Assembly: GCA_963737015.1 (NCBI GenBank)
Contig: CAVTQZ010000001.1
Coordinates: 2,604,001 to 2,668,000 of the forward strand
Direction of reading: 5' to 3'
Length of the DNA stretch: 64,000 bases
DNA from: CAVTQZ01 sp963737015
GTDB taxonomy: Bacteria > Actinomycetota > Acidimicrobiia > Acidimicrobiales > UBA8190
Shown: in pieces, positions 1 through 7,622 of the stretch
Layout: each line of letters starts with the position of its first letter
How positions within the stretch are numbered: position 1 is the first letter of the stretch
Made by a program: the position numbers and the translations under genes
Notes under the pieces: generated by a model
Database searches by the model: none
Seen by the model: only the letters and a program-made list of their open reading frames with translations
Told to the model about the DNA's origin: nothing

Positions 1-226
1 CGACGACTCTGGCGTTGCGCCCGGTCCCCGCCGGGAGAGTGAGCGTCCCGCGAACTATCTGATCGGCCTTGCGCGGGTCGACCCCGAGGCGGACCGCAAG
101 CTCGACCGTCTCGTCGAACGAAGCCTTGGCGACACTCTTCAGGAGGTCCACGGCCTCGGTCGCCGCGTACAGGCGCTGACGGTCGAATTGCTCCAGTGCG
201 GCTACGTATTTCTTCCCTTTGTGCAC
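1..226 (-). CDS. rplA: 50S ribosomal protein L1 (partial, C-terminus outside the window)
   Basis: L1 binds 23S rRNA at the L1 stalk and usually represses its own operon by binding its mRNA. Only the N-terminal 75 codons are present. The protein starts at a GTG at 226 (VHKGKKYVAALEQFD) and continues into the typical L1 stretch ETVELAVRLGVDPRKADQ, ending in the conserved RGTLTLPAGTGR region where the window ends. It lies 18 bases after rplK on the same strand, the normal rplK-rplA order. The identification rests on the N-terminus and gene order and is secure; the rest of the protein cannot be seen. Confidence 0.95.
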   Translation of the reverse strand, partial: MHKGKKYVAALEQFDRQRLYAATEAVDLLKSVAKASFDETVELAVRLGVDPRKADQIVRGTLTLPAGTGRNARVV

Positions 227-244
227 CTCAGTCCCTTCCGGATC

Positions 245-676
245 TCAGCGGGCCACCGCTACGCCCATCGAACGGGCGGTGCCTTCCACCTGGAGCTTCG
301 CCGATTCGAGGTTGTCGGTGTTCAGGTCGGGAAGTTTCACCTTGGCGATCTCCTCGACCTGCGCCGGGGTGATCGTGCCCGCCTGCTCCCTGCCGGTCGT
401 GGACGAGCCCTTTTCGAGACCTGCCGCCTCTCTTATCAGGACGGGTGTGGGCGGGGTCTTCAAGACGAACGAGAAGGACCTGTCCTCGTAGATCGTGATC
501 TCGACAGGGATGACCTGACCCCTCTGGTTCTCGGTCGCGGCGTTGTACTGGCGCACGAACTCCATCGTCTGAACCCCGTGGGGACCGAGCGCCGTGCCGA
601 CCGGAGGCGCGGGGGTGGCCCCTCCGGCGGGCAGCTGGATCTTCACCACCGCCAACACCTTCTTCCTGGGAGGCAC
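245..676 (-). CDS. rplK: 50S ribosomal protein L11
   Basis: L11 forms the GTPase-associated centre of the large subunit with 23S rRNA and is needed for factor binding. The 143-aa product has the normal family length. It shows the proline-rich N-domain (KIQLPAGGATPAPPVG, ALGPHGV), the RNA-binding C-domain with PPTPVLIREAAGLEKGS, and the typical C-terminus (SMGVAV). The GTG start at 676 follows nusG by about 24 bases. It is the second gene of the nusG-rplK-rplA run. Confidence 0.98.
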   Translation of the reverse strand: MPPRKKVLAVVKIQLPAGGATPAPPVGTALGPHGVQTMEFVRQYNAATENQRGQVIPVEITIYEDRSFSFVLKTPPTPVLIREAAGLEKGSSTTGREQAGTITPAQVEEIAKVKLPDLNTDNLESAKLQVEGTARSMGVAVAR

Positions 677-700
677 CTCAACTCCTTCCTGCGAGCTCTG

Positions 701-1585
701 TCACAGCTTCGCGACCTGGCTGAACTCGAGCTCCACCGGCGTCTCGCGGCCGAAGATGTTGACGAGCACCTTGAGCTTGAGCTGGTCTTCGTTTATCTCG
801 TCGATCTGGCCCGAGAAGTCGGCGAAAGGACCCTCGCGCACACGGACGGTCTCGCCGACCTCGTACTCGAGTCGTGGCCTCGTCTTCTTCGCCGGCTCGG
901 TCCCGCCTTCCGGCTTCACTTGCAGGATGCTCTCGACCTCGCGGCGCGACAAGGGAGTCGGCTTGGTTCCCGGACCCACGAAGCCCGTGACGCCCGGGGT
1001 GTTGCGGATCACCGACCAGGAGTCGTCGTCCAGGAAACACCGGGTGAGGAGGTAGCCGGGAAAGACCTTCTTCTGGACCACGACTTTCTTGCCGCCCTTG
1101 AACTCGACGACGTCCTCCATCGGGATGACGACCTCGAAGATCTCGTCCTCCATGTTCATCGACACGATTCGGCTCTCGAGGTTCGACTTCACCTTGTTCT
1201 CGTAGCCGGCATATGTGTGCACGACGTACCACTGGCCGGGGCGGTCATAGGGGCTCTCGAGCTGCGCCTCGGCTTCTTCTTCGAGCTCCTCGTCGAAGTC
1301 GTCGAAGCCGTCGCTCGTCGCGACAGACCCATCGGCCGTCGGCTCCTCGTCCAGAGCAGTCGCAGCTACGCCGAGCCCGTCACCGTTCGAGTCCGCTGCT
1401 GAGGTCGCCGGCTCGAGGAACGCCGCGAGGCCTTCGTCCGGCGAGACCGGGTCGTCGGCCTGTGCCTCCAGGGCCCCGGCGTCGGATCCGCCGCTCTGTG
1501 CCTCTGTCTGCTCGGTATCCGAGCCCACTTCCGGGCTGTCGTCGGACGCGGGTTCAGGCACCTCCGTATCGAAATCGCTCATCAC
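701..1585 (-). CDS. nusG: Transcription termination/antitermination protein NusG with acidic N-terminal extension
   Basis: NusG binds the RNA polymerase clamp and modulates pausing, Rho termination and transcription-translation coupling. The 294-aa protein is far longer than the roughly 180-aa E. coli form. Residues 1-116 are an acidic, low-complexity Asp/Glu/Ser/Ala segment of the sort seen in actinobacterial NusG. The NGN domain begins at about 117 (GQWYVVHTYAGYENKV), and a KOW domain occupies about 240-294 (VREGPFADFSGQI). GTG 1585 and ATG 1582 are adjacent in-frame starts, so the exact start is open by one codon. It follows secE by 7 bases, the classical secE-nusG pair. Confidence 0.97.
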   Translation of the reverse strand: MMSDFDTEVPEPASDDSPEVGSDTEQTEAQSGGSDAGALEAQADDPVSPDEGLAAFLEPATSAADSNGDGLGVAATALDEEPTADGSVATSDGFDDFDEELEEEAEAQLESPYDRPGQWYVVHTYAGYENKVKSNLESRIVSMNMEDEIFEVVIPMEDVVEFKGGKKVVVQKKVFPGYLLTRCFLDDDSWSVIRNTPGVTGFVGPGTKPTPLSRREVESILQVKPEGGTEPAKKTRPRLEYEVGETVRVREGPFADFSGQIDEINEDQLKLKVLVNIFGRETPVELEFSQVAKL

Positions 1586-1592
1586 CGGTGGC

Positions 1593-1901
1593 TCACGACT
1601 TGAACAGGAAGATCACTGCGTGGGAGAAGGCGTAGTTCAGGACGAAGATCAGGCAGACGAGCAGGACCAACGTGATGAACACGACGCTCGCCGAGTTGGC
1701 GACCTCGGCCCTGGTGGGCCATGCGACCTGCCTCAGCTCCGACCGCACCTCGCGTGAGAACTCGACGACGCGACCGGGAACCGACATCTGGGGCTTCGCC
1801 TGGGGCCGGGCTGCAGGCTGAACCGGGCGGCGGGTCGAGGGAGAGCCATCGGCCTCCACCTGGCCCTGGCGCTGCATCATGCGCTTCATCTCACGGTTCA
1901 C
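1593..1901 (-). CDS. secE: Preprotein translocase subunit SecE
   Basis: SecE clamps SecY in the SecYEG inner-membrane channel. The 102-aa single-span form is typical of Gram-positive bacteria. A variable basic/proline-rich cytoplasmic stretch (residues 1-40) is followed by the conserved amphipathic region and hinge (FSREVRSELRQVAWPTRAEV) and one transmembrane helix (about 70-95). It sits between tRNA-Trp and nusG as in most actinobacteria. The start is an ATG at 1901. Confidence 0.97.
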   Translation of the reverse strand: MNREMKRMMQRQGQVEADGSPSTRRPVQPAARPQAKPQMSVPGRVVEFSREVRSELRQVAWPTRAEVANSASVVFITLVLLVCLIFVLNYAFSHAVIFLFKS

Positions 1902-1954
1902 GGCTGCCTACCTACCTACGCCTCTCGACTTCACGTCCCTCGACATCCTGATTG

Positions 1955-2027
1955 CAGGGCAGGAGGGACTCGAACCCCCAACCGCCGGTTTTGGAGACCG
2001 GTGCTCTACCACTTGAGCTACTGCCCT
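1955..2027 (-). tRNA. tRNA-Trp (anticodon CCA)
   Basis: The cloverleaf reads on the minus strand. It has a 7-bp acceptor AGGGCAG/CTGCCCT, an anticodon stem CCGGT/ACCGG around loop CTCCAAA (anticodon CCA) and a T-arm with GGTTCGAGTCC. The discriminator is G and the 3' CCA is not encoded. It lies between rpmG and secE, the usual tRNA-Trp position in actinobacteria. Confidence 0.97.
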
Positions 2028-2142
2028 CCGGAACCTCGGGTACCGCTGCCCCCAGCCGGCCTTCGGGGACCAACAGAGCAGGTTACCTTCTCTTCGCCCG
2101 CCGGAAGGGGGCGAGCCGAGGGACCCGGCGCACGGGTTGGAT

Positions 2143-2307
2143 CTAACGGGTCTCCTTGTGCAGGGTATGTCTGCGGTCCCAGCGGCAGAACTTGTTCATC
2201 TCGATGCGTTCGCGGTCGTTCTGCTTGTTCTTCATCGTGATGTAGTTGCGCCGCTTGCACACCTCGCAAGCCAATGTGACCTGGACACGCTTCTCGTTCT
2301 TGGCCAT
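2143..2307 (-). CDS. rpmG: 50S ribosomal protein L33
   Basis: A small gene on the minus strand encodes 54 residues, MAKNEKRVQVTLACEVC onward to HTLHKETR, the length and pattern of L33. The first zinc pair (CEVC, residues 14 and 17) is intact. The second pair is reduced: FCRWD at residues 40-44 keeps one cysteine and has Asp where the fourth is expected. The gene starts at ATG 2307 and stops at TAG 2143, between tRNA-Met and tRNA-Trp as in other actinobacteria. Confidence 0.95.
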   Translation of the reverse strand: MAKNEKRVQVTLACEVCKRRNYITMKNKQNDRERIEMNKFCRWDRRHTLHKETR

Positions 2308-2380
2308 GTCCGCTCCTCGATTCTCGCCATTTCCATGTCGTGTCTGTCATTGCTGTCGACCCCGGGTTGGAGTCAACCGG

Positions 2381-2453
2381 TAGCGGCGGCGGGACTCGAA
2401 CCCGCGACCACACGATTATGAGCCGTGTGCTCTGCCAACTGAGCTACGCCGCC
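2381..2453 (-). tRNA. tRNA-Met (anticodon CAT, elongator type)
   Basis: The minus-strand cloverleaf has acceptor GGCGGCG pairing with CGCCGCT (one G-U pair at the end), anticodon stem ACACGG/TCGTGT around CTCATAA (CAT), T-arm GCGGG-TTCGAGT-CCCGC and discriminator A. Its fully paired acceptor end and its position just upstream of rpmG suggest the elongator Met tRNA rather than the initiator. Confidence 0.93.
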
Positions 2454-2563
2454 GAGGGCCCTCGTGCGCCCGGGCGTTCGGGTGGCACTCGGGAGGACCC
2501 GACCCGCCCGTCACCGGACCATCCGACGTCCGTCTTCCCGAGCCCGGTGCCGGCTGTCGGGTG

Positions 2564-2636
2564 AGCCCCCTGTCGGAATCGAACCGACGACACCAGCCTT
2601 ACCATGGCTGTGCTCTGCCGACTGAGCTAAGGGGGC
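2564..2636 (-). tRNA. tRNA-Thr (anticodon GGT)
   Basis: The minus-strand cloverleaf has acceptor GCCCCCT/AGGGGGC, anticodon stem CAGCC/GGCTG around ATGGTAA (anticodon GGT), T-arm GTCGG-TTCGATT-CCGAC and discriminator T. It is first in the run tRNA-Thr, tRNA-Met, rpmG, tRNA-Trp, secE, nusG. Confidence 0.96.
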
Positions 2637-2731
2637 GGAGCAGACTCTGCTGCGACGAGTGAGTCTACCGTCAACGTCCCACCCCCCTCCTGGTGGATGG
2701 GCGGAGATCCGGGCCGTACCATGCCTGCACC

Positions 2732-3217
2732 ATGGAGGTCCGCATGGCTCGCGCGGCCGACGCCGAAGCCACGCGGCGGATCTACAACAACGAGGTGACT
2801 TCCTCCACGGTCACCTTCGACATCGAGCCCCGGACGGCGAGCGAGCAGCGCGCGTGGATCGCGCGGCACCTGGGCGCCCATCCGGCCGTGGTAGCGGTCG
2901 AGGGCGCGGACGTGTGCGGTTTCGGCTCGCTTTCACCGTTTCGCGAGCGCGCGGCGTACGCGAGCAGCGTCGAGGATTCCGTGTACGTGGATCCCGCATG
3001 GCGGGGGCGCGGTGTCGGCCGCATGATCCTCGACGAGCTCGTGCGCCTCGCCACCGAACAGGGGTTCCACACCGTGATCGCACGCACCACCGGCGACAAC
3101 GCCCCGTCGATCGCCCTTCACCGTGCGTGCGGTTTCGCGCTCGTCGGGATCGAGCGGGAAGTGGGGAGGAAGTTCGGCCGCTGGTTGGACGTCGCGGTGC
3201 TGCAGAAAATGCTTTAG
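2732..3217 (+). CDS. GNAT family N-acetyltransferase, phosphinothricin acetyltransferase-like
   Basis: The 161-aa protein resembles the Pat/Bar/YncA branch of GNAT enzymes, which acetylate a small amine with acetyl-CoA. Features are the N-terminal MEVRMARAADAEATRRIYN, a central GADVCGFGSLSPFR strand, the acetyl-CoA loop WRGRGVGRMIL at about 102-112, and the late NAPSIALHRACGF motif. ATG 2732 is chosen over an upstream in-frame ATG at 2693 because family members begin near MxVRxA. The substrate cannot be told from sequence. It stands alone between the tRNA-Thr gene and a convergent mannosyltransferase. Confidence 0.85.
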   Translation: MEVRMARAADAEATRRIYNNEVTSSTVTFDIEPRTASEQRAWIARHLGAHPAVVAVEGADVCGFGSLSPFRERAAYASSVEDSVYVDPAWRGRGVGRMILDELVRLATEQGFHTVIARTTGDNAPSIALHRACGFALVGIEREVGRKFGRWLDVAVLQKML

Positions 3218-3256
3218 GCGCGTTTCGACACCGGAGCCCGAAGTGGGCACCGGGCC

Positions 3257-5095
3257 TCAGGTGCCTGCGTAGTCGAGGCTCGGGTTCGAGCCGACCTGGT
3301 CGTCGGGTCCGCCCCTCTTACGCCAACGGGGAAGCAGCCGCTGCGTGTCGAAGGGAGTGAGTGGCACGGTCAGGATGCCGAGGCACACGAGCAGCGCCAC
3401 CGCCACGGTGAGCGGGTTGGCGTGGAGCAGGTCCCATACCAGCTGTCTGCCCCCGGGCAGTCCCAGGAACGCGGATGAGATCGAAAGGCCGATGATGAGC
3501 GAACGGATCTTTCCCGCCGCCACCGGGCTCAGAAGGATCAAGCCCCAGGACAGGTACCAGGGCTGGACGACCGGGCCGAGCGCCACGACGAGGAGCATCG
3601 TGATGCCCATCGCCTTGAACATGCCGAACCGCTCGACGCGCAGAAGAAGCCACACCCCCACGACCGCCGCGGCGCCAAGTCCCAAAAGACGCGTCGCTGA
3701 GAGCATCCCCGGAAGGGAGATCCCGATCCCGAAGACGTGCGCCAGGTCGGTGAGGAGGATCCCGGCCCCGGTGGCAGGGGCCACCCACGACCTCACGGTC
3801 CCCGGCGTCGCCAGGTTCAAGACCCAGCTCCAGCCGAGACCCGTGACCAACGAGAGCGCCCCCATCAGGGCGCCCGCGACGAGGCCGCCTGTTATGAGCG
3901 GCCTCACCCGGGCGCGCAGAGGCAATCCCGAGCCCGTCCATTCCCAGGCGATGTAGACGATCCCGATCGCAGCCGGGACCTTCACCGCCGCTGCGAGGGA
4001 GCACAGCGCGATGCCGGCGAGCGGACGGCCTCGCTTCGCCACCGCCAGCCCGCACAGGAGCAGGCCGAGCATGAGGGCGTCGTTGTGCGCGCCGCCCACC
4101 AGGTGCAGGACGGTCACCGGATTCAGGATCGCCAGGGTGAACACATAGCCGGCGTCCCTCCCCATGCTCCGGGCGAGCACCGGTATGGCCACGGCCATGA
4201 GGGCTACGCCTGCAACGGCGAGGAGCCTGAGCAGCACGAGGTCGGGCAGTTCGTGGTGCATGGAGATGCTCGTGAGGAAACCGTCGAGGCTCATGAACAA
4301 AGGCCCATAGGGGGCGGGCGTGTTGAGCCAGAGCTTGTCGACGAGTGCGACCGAGGGAGCCCCGCCGAGAACCCCGGGGCCGTAGTGGTAGGGGCTTATG
4401 TGGTGGCTCATCATCTCGCCCTGGGCGACGTAGCTGTAGACGTCACGGCTGAAGAGCGGTGGCGCCAGGAGGAGCGGCACCACCCAGAGGCCGAAGACCC
4501 AGGCGAGCTTGCGCACTGGGATCGCCGGCAGCTGCGAGGTCGTCCTGATAAGCCCGTACCACGCGCGCATGAGCAGCAGAACGCCGCCGTAGACCGCGAC
4601 GAGGCCGAAGAAGAGGCCGCGGGTCGAGCCGGGTGCGCCGGGCGCCGGTACCCCGAAGAACCAAGCTCCGGCCTGCTTGAGCACGAAGGGCGAGCGCTGC
4701 TGGGAGACGCCCGCGGTGATGGCCGTGATGGCGATGCAGCCGAGGATGGCCGGGCGAAGCAGCAAGCGGGACCCGTCTGCGGCCGCGGATCCCGGGGAGA
4801 TGTCCGGGCCCACGAGGGCACTGAAGGGCCAGCGGGAACGCACCGCTTCGTCCCACTCGGTCAGCCGGTCGAGAGTCCGCACGACCGCCGGAACGGTGGC
4901 GAGCCGGCCGATCGGGTGGGTGACGAAGCGTTCGGTCAACCCGCGCAAGTCGGTCTTGATCGCTTCGCCAATCACCTCGGCCTCGTCCCACTCGGCGGCA
5001 TCGCCGTGCACCGTTCTGACCCTCGGTCGAGCCGCCTCCGGCTTCCACGGCCCACGCTCCGAAGCTGGACCGGGCCCCTGCAACAGCGATGACAC
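3257..5095 (-). CDS. Polytopic GT-C glycosyltransferase, MptB-like polyprenol-phosphate mannosyltransferase
   Basis: The 612-aa integral membrane protein carries about twelve to fourteen hydrophobic segments after a 110-residue soluble N-terminus. The sequence SRDVYSYVAQGEMM (about residue 220) and the following SPYHYGPGVLG segment are typical of the actinobacterial MptA/MptB family, which extends mannan chains from polyprenyl-phosphate-mannose on the outer face of the membrane. The long N-terminal region is not typical of MptB, and the acceptor here is unknown. Nearby envelope genes (gtrA, LCP, sqdB, uppP, GT2) fit a surface-glycan role. Function beyond the family is inference. Confidence 0.8.
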   Translation of the reverse strand: MSSLLQGPGPASERGPWKPEAARPRVRTVHGDAAEWDEAEVIGEAIKTDLRGLTERFVTHPIGRLATVPAVVRTLDRLTEWDEAVRSRWPFSALVGPDISPGSAAADGSRLLLRPAILGCIAITAITAGVSQQRSPFVLKQAGAWFFGVPAPGAPGSTRGLFFGLVAVYGGVLLLMRAWYGLIRTTSQLPAIPVRKLAWVFGLWVVPLLLAPPLFSRDVYSYVAQGEMMSHHISPYHYGPGVLGGAPSVALVDKLWLNTPAPYGPLFMSLDGFLTSISMHHELPDLVLLRLLAVAGVALMAVAIPVLARSMGRDAGYVFTLAILNPVTVLHLVGGAHNDALMLGLLLCGLAVAKRGRPLAGIALCSLAAAVKVPAAIGIVYIAWEWTGSGLPLRARVRPLITGGLVAGALMGALSLVTGLGWSWVLNLATPGTVRSWVAPATGAGILLTDLAHVFGIGISLPGMLSATRLLGLGAAAVVGVWLLLRVERFGMFKAMGITMLLVVALGPVVQPWYLSWGLILLSPVAAGKIRSLIIGLSISSAFLGLPGGRQLVWDLLHANPLTVAVALLVCLGILTVPLTPFDTQRLLPRWRKRGGPDDQVGSNPSLDYAGT

Positions 5096-5174
5096 ACCGC
5101 AGCACCGCCTGCCTGAAGCGCCTCGGGAAACATTGTAATCAGGAGACCCTTGCGGGCAAGAGCGGTGGCGAGAG

Positions 5175-5256
5175 TGGGCCGGGAAGGATTCGAACCTTCG
5201 AAGGCAACGCCGGCAGGTTTACAGCCTGCTCCCTTTGTCCGCTCGGGCACCGACCC
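5175..5256 (-). tRNA. tRNA-Tyr (anticodon GTA)
   Basis: The minus-strand cloverleaf has acceptor GGGTCGG/CCGGCCC, anticodon stem GCAGG/CCTGC around CTGTAAA (GTA), a long type II variable arm as expected for Tyr, T-arm GAAGG-TTCGAAT-CCTTC and discriminator A. It sits between the divergent mptB-like and yajQ genes. Confidence 0.96.
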
Positions 5257-5279
5257 GTCGAAGAAGATACCGTGACCTC

Positions 5280-5768
5280 GTGCCCACCTTCGATGTCGTC
5301 TCCGAAGTCGACATGCAGGAGGTCCGTAACGCTGTCGACCAAGCCAATCGCGAAGCAAGCACGCGTTTCGACTTCAAGGGCACGGACTCCTCGGTCGAGG
5401 TCGGCGAGAACGAGCTTGTACTGCGTTCTTCGACCGAGGACCGTTTGAGGGCTCTGCATCAGGTTCTCGAAGAGCGGCTGGTCCGTCGAAAGGTCTCGCT
5501 CAAGGCACTCGAGAACGGCAAGATCGAAGAGGCCGCGAAGGGCGCCGTGCGTCAGCGCATTTCCGTCCAATCGGGTATCGACCAGGACCACGCCAAGCGC
5601 ATCAACAAGTTCGTGAAGGACATGAACCTGAAGGGCGTGCAGACACAGACCCAGGGCGACCAGCTACGCGTCTCGTCGAAGAAGCGCGACGACCTTCAAT
5701 CGGTGATCGAGGCGCTCAAGGAGCAGGACTTCGGCATCGCCCTGCAGTTCACTAAATTTCGGGAATAA
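5280..5768 (+). CDS. yajQ: YajQ family cyclic-di-GMP-binding/nucleotide-binding protein
   Basis: The GTG at 5280 gives a 162-aa protein, the standard YajQ length, starting MPTFDVVSEVDMQEVRNAVDQA. The conserved motifs are TRFDFKGTDSSVE, LKALENGKIEEA, QRISVQSGIDQDHAKRINK and QLRVSSKKRDDLQ. The family binds nucleic acid, and some members bind c-di-GMP; the role here is not known. The open frame begins earlier (5235), but that part overlaps tRNA-Tyr, so the GTG is preferred. The 3' end overlaps the convergent gtrA by 17 bases. Confidence 0.93.
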   Translation: MPTFDVVSEVDMQEVRNAVDQANREASTRFDFKGTDSSVEVGENELVLRSSTEDRLRALHQVLEERLVRRKVSLKALENGKIEEAAKGAVRQRISVQSGIDQDHAKRINKFVKDMNLKGVQTQTQGDQLRVSSKKRDDLQSVIEALKEQDFGIALQFTKFRE

Positions 5769-6303
5769 CCCCCGCGGACGTTACCGCCAAGGCAACGAGC
5801 TCTTCCTCGGGCTCCTCCGCCACCGGGTGGTGGTGATGGTGGTGGAAGAGCTTGTTGAACAAGAGGAACTTGAGGATCCAGAGCAGGCCGAAGGCGAAAA
5901 GGTTCGCCGCCTCCACGAGCCCGGTCCTGATTCCGTGATCGTTCAGGAAGTAGGTCTGTCCCAGATGGCGCGCCTCGGACGAGGTGAAGACCGACAGGAC
6001 GATTCCCGCGATCGACGCAGCCCAGAAAGGCATCACCTCTTTGAGAAGATGCGAACGCCCCCTCTTGCCCCACACCCAGTTTCGGTTCAGGTAGTAGGAC
6101 GGCACGGTCGCAACGACGTTGGCGAAGACCGTGCTCGGTACCTCGCTCCAGAGCCTCACCACGCCGTAGACGATCCCGAGGACTGCGAAGGACACCGCCG
6201 TGGAGACCACCGACACCAGCGCGTAACGGATCATCTTTCGTCCCGCCGGCGTGTGGTACAGGCGCCAGAAACGCTCGAGATTCTCCACGAGAGTGGGGCG
6301 CAT
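5752..6303 (-). CDS. GtrA-like four-helix membrane protein with histidine-rich C-terminus
   Basis: GtrA proteins are small four-helix membrane proteins, often proposed to assist polyprenyl-linked sugar transfer. From ATG 6303 the product is 183 aa with four hydrophobic helices. RYALVSVVSTAVSFAVLG is the usual first GtrA helix, and VPSYYLNRNWVWGKRG is the conserved loop. After the fourth helix come six consecutive histidines (HHHHHH) and an acidic tail, possibly metal-binding. The open frame extends upstream to a TTG at 6351, but ATG 6303 fits the family better. It overlaps yajQ at the 3' ends. Confidence 0.88.
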   Translation of the reverse strand: MRPTLVENLERFWRLYHTPAGRKMIRYALVSVVSTAVSFAVLGIVYGVVRLWSEVPSTVFANVVATVPSYYLNRNWVWGKRGRSHLLKEVMPFWAASIAGIVLSVFTSSEARHLGQTYFLNDHGIRTGLVEAANLFAFGLLWILKFLLFNKLFHHHHHHPVAEEPEEELVALAVTSAGVIPEI

Positions 6304-6402
6304 CCGAGGCACTCTACCCCGACCGTTTGTGACCGAACTGTGAGCAGGCAAAGAACTCCCTAGTGCAAACTCGCGAACACAGAAATCCCAATCAAGCTGA
6401 AC

Positions 6403-7584
6403 CTAAGCAACTTCCAGGGAGTTGCGTCGCGCGATCTCCCCTAGCCAGAACGCACTTGGCTTGGGCTTTCTTTCGAAACTTGTGCTGTCGACGGCGACCA
6501 AGCCGAACTTCGGGCCATAACCGAGAACCCATTCGAAGTTGTCCATCAGGCTCCAGTGGATGTAGCCCTTCACGTCCAGCCCGTCGTCGATGCAGCGCTT
6601 GACCCCCATGAGGGCCGCGGCCACGAATTCGATGCGCTGGGAGTCGTCGGTGGTCCCGATGCCGTTCTCGGTGACGAGCACTGGCCGGCCGCCCGTGAAC
6701 GAAGAGGCACGGCGGATCGTCGACTCGAGCGCCTCGGGCCAGAGCTCGTAACCCATCTGCGTGAGCGGCACTCCGTGCTCGGGTGGGAGAACTCCCTTTG
6801 GACCGATGCGACTCCGGCTGTAGGTCTGCACACCCACGAAGTCGTCCCCCTCCGTGGCTTCCAGAAAGACGTCCTCCGCGTCCCGACGGATCTGCTCGAG
6901 CTTCTGCTCACCGCCGTCGGTGGGCTGGTAGTCGGTCATCGACAAGGTGAGGCCCACCGGAAACGCACCGGGCCCCGAGCGCAGCGTCTCGGCGGCGAGC
7001 CGGTGGGCCCTGCACAGAGTCTCGCTTACCTTCTTCGAACGCGAGTCGTCGCGGACCGCCGGGGGAAAGATGCCGAGCTCGTAACCGAGCACCGCGACGA
7101 TGTTCGGCTCGTTGATCGTGCAAGCCCATCCGACGAGGTCGCCCAGGTGCTTCGTCGTTCTCTCGCAGAACCTCGCGAAGCGTCCGGGAGCGTCTTCGGC
7201 CTCCCATCCTCCGAGAGCGGACAGCCAGCGCGGGATCGTGAAATGGTTGAAGGTCACGATAGGGAGGAGCCCGTGCTCGTGACAGGTCGCGCACATGACC
7301 CTGTAATGGTCGAGGTTCGCCTCGGACCATTCGTCCGGCTCGGGCTCTATCCGGCTCCACTCCAGTGAGAACCGGTAGGCCCCGAAACCCAACGAAGCGC
7401 ACAGCGCCACGTCGGTCGACCATCGGTGCCAGGAATCGCACGCGTCCCCGCTCGAGGCGACACAAGGCGTGTCGTCGTCGTGCTCAAAGGCCCACCAGTC
7501 GTTGTTCACGTTCTGGCCCTCGACCTGATGAGCCGCCGTCGCCGTTCCCCATATGAAGCCCTCGGTAAAGCTCAAGGTGGCCAT
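6403..7584 (-). CDS. Glycoside hydrolase family 1 beta-glycosidase
   Basis: GH1 enzymes are retaining beta-glucosidases/galactosidases. The 393-aa protein begins MATLSFTEGFIWGTATAAHQVEG, the family N-terminal signature, and contains the YRFSLEWSRIEP segment. The acid/base glutamate is in TINEPN (about residue 157) and the nucleophile glutamate in VTENGIG (about 308). The C-terminal GYIHWSLMDNFEW is also typical. No signal peptide is seen, so it is likely cytoplasmic. ATG 7584 is used rather than the upstream TTG. It is divergent from tesB, with 38 bases between starts. Natural substrate unknown. Confidence 0.93.
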   Translation of the reverse strand: MATLSFTEGFIWGTATAAHQVEGQNVNNDWWAFEHDDDTPCVASSGDACDSWHRWSTDVALCASLGFGAYRFSLEWSRIEPEPDEWSEANLDHYRVMCATCHEHGLLPIVTFNHFTIPRWLSALGGWEAEDAPGRFARFCERTTKHLGDLVGWACTINEPNIVAVLGYELGIFPPAVRDDSRSKKVSETLCRAHRLAAETLRSGPGAFPVGLTLSMTDYQPTDGGEQKLEQIRRDAEDVFLEATEGDDFVGVQTYSRSRIGPKGVLPPEHGVPLTQMGYELWPEALESTIRRASSFTGGRPVLVTENGIGTTDDSQRIEFVAAALMGVKRCIDDGLDVKGYIHWSLMDNFEWVLGYGPKFGLVAVDSTSFERKPKPSAFWLGEIARRNSLEVA

Positions 7585-7622
7585 GGAATGCAACCGTATC
7601 TGCGTGCGCAAGGATGGGTCCC

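Noticed and set aside
188..1402. A 404-codon plus-strand open frame
   Set aside because: It lies antisense to rplK and nusG and has the Arg/Leu/His-rich composition of a high-GC shadow frame.
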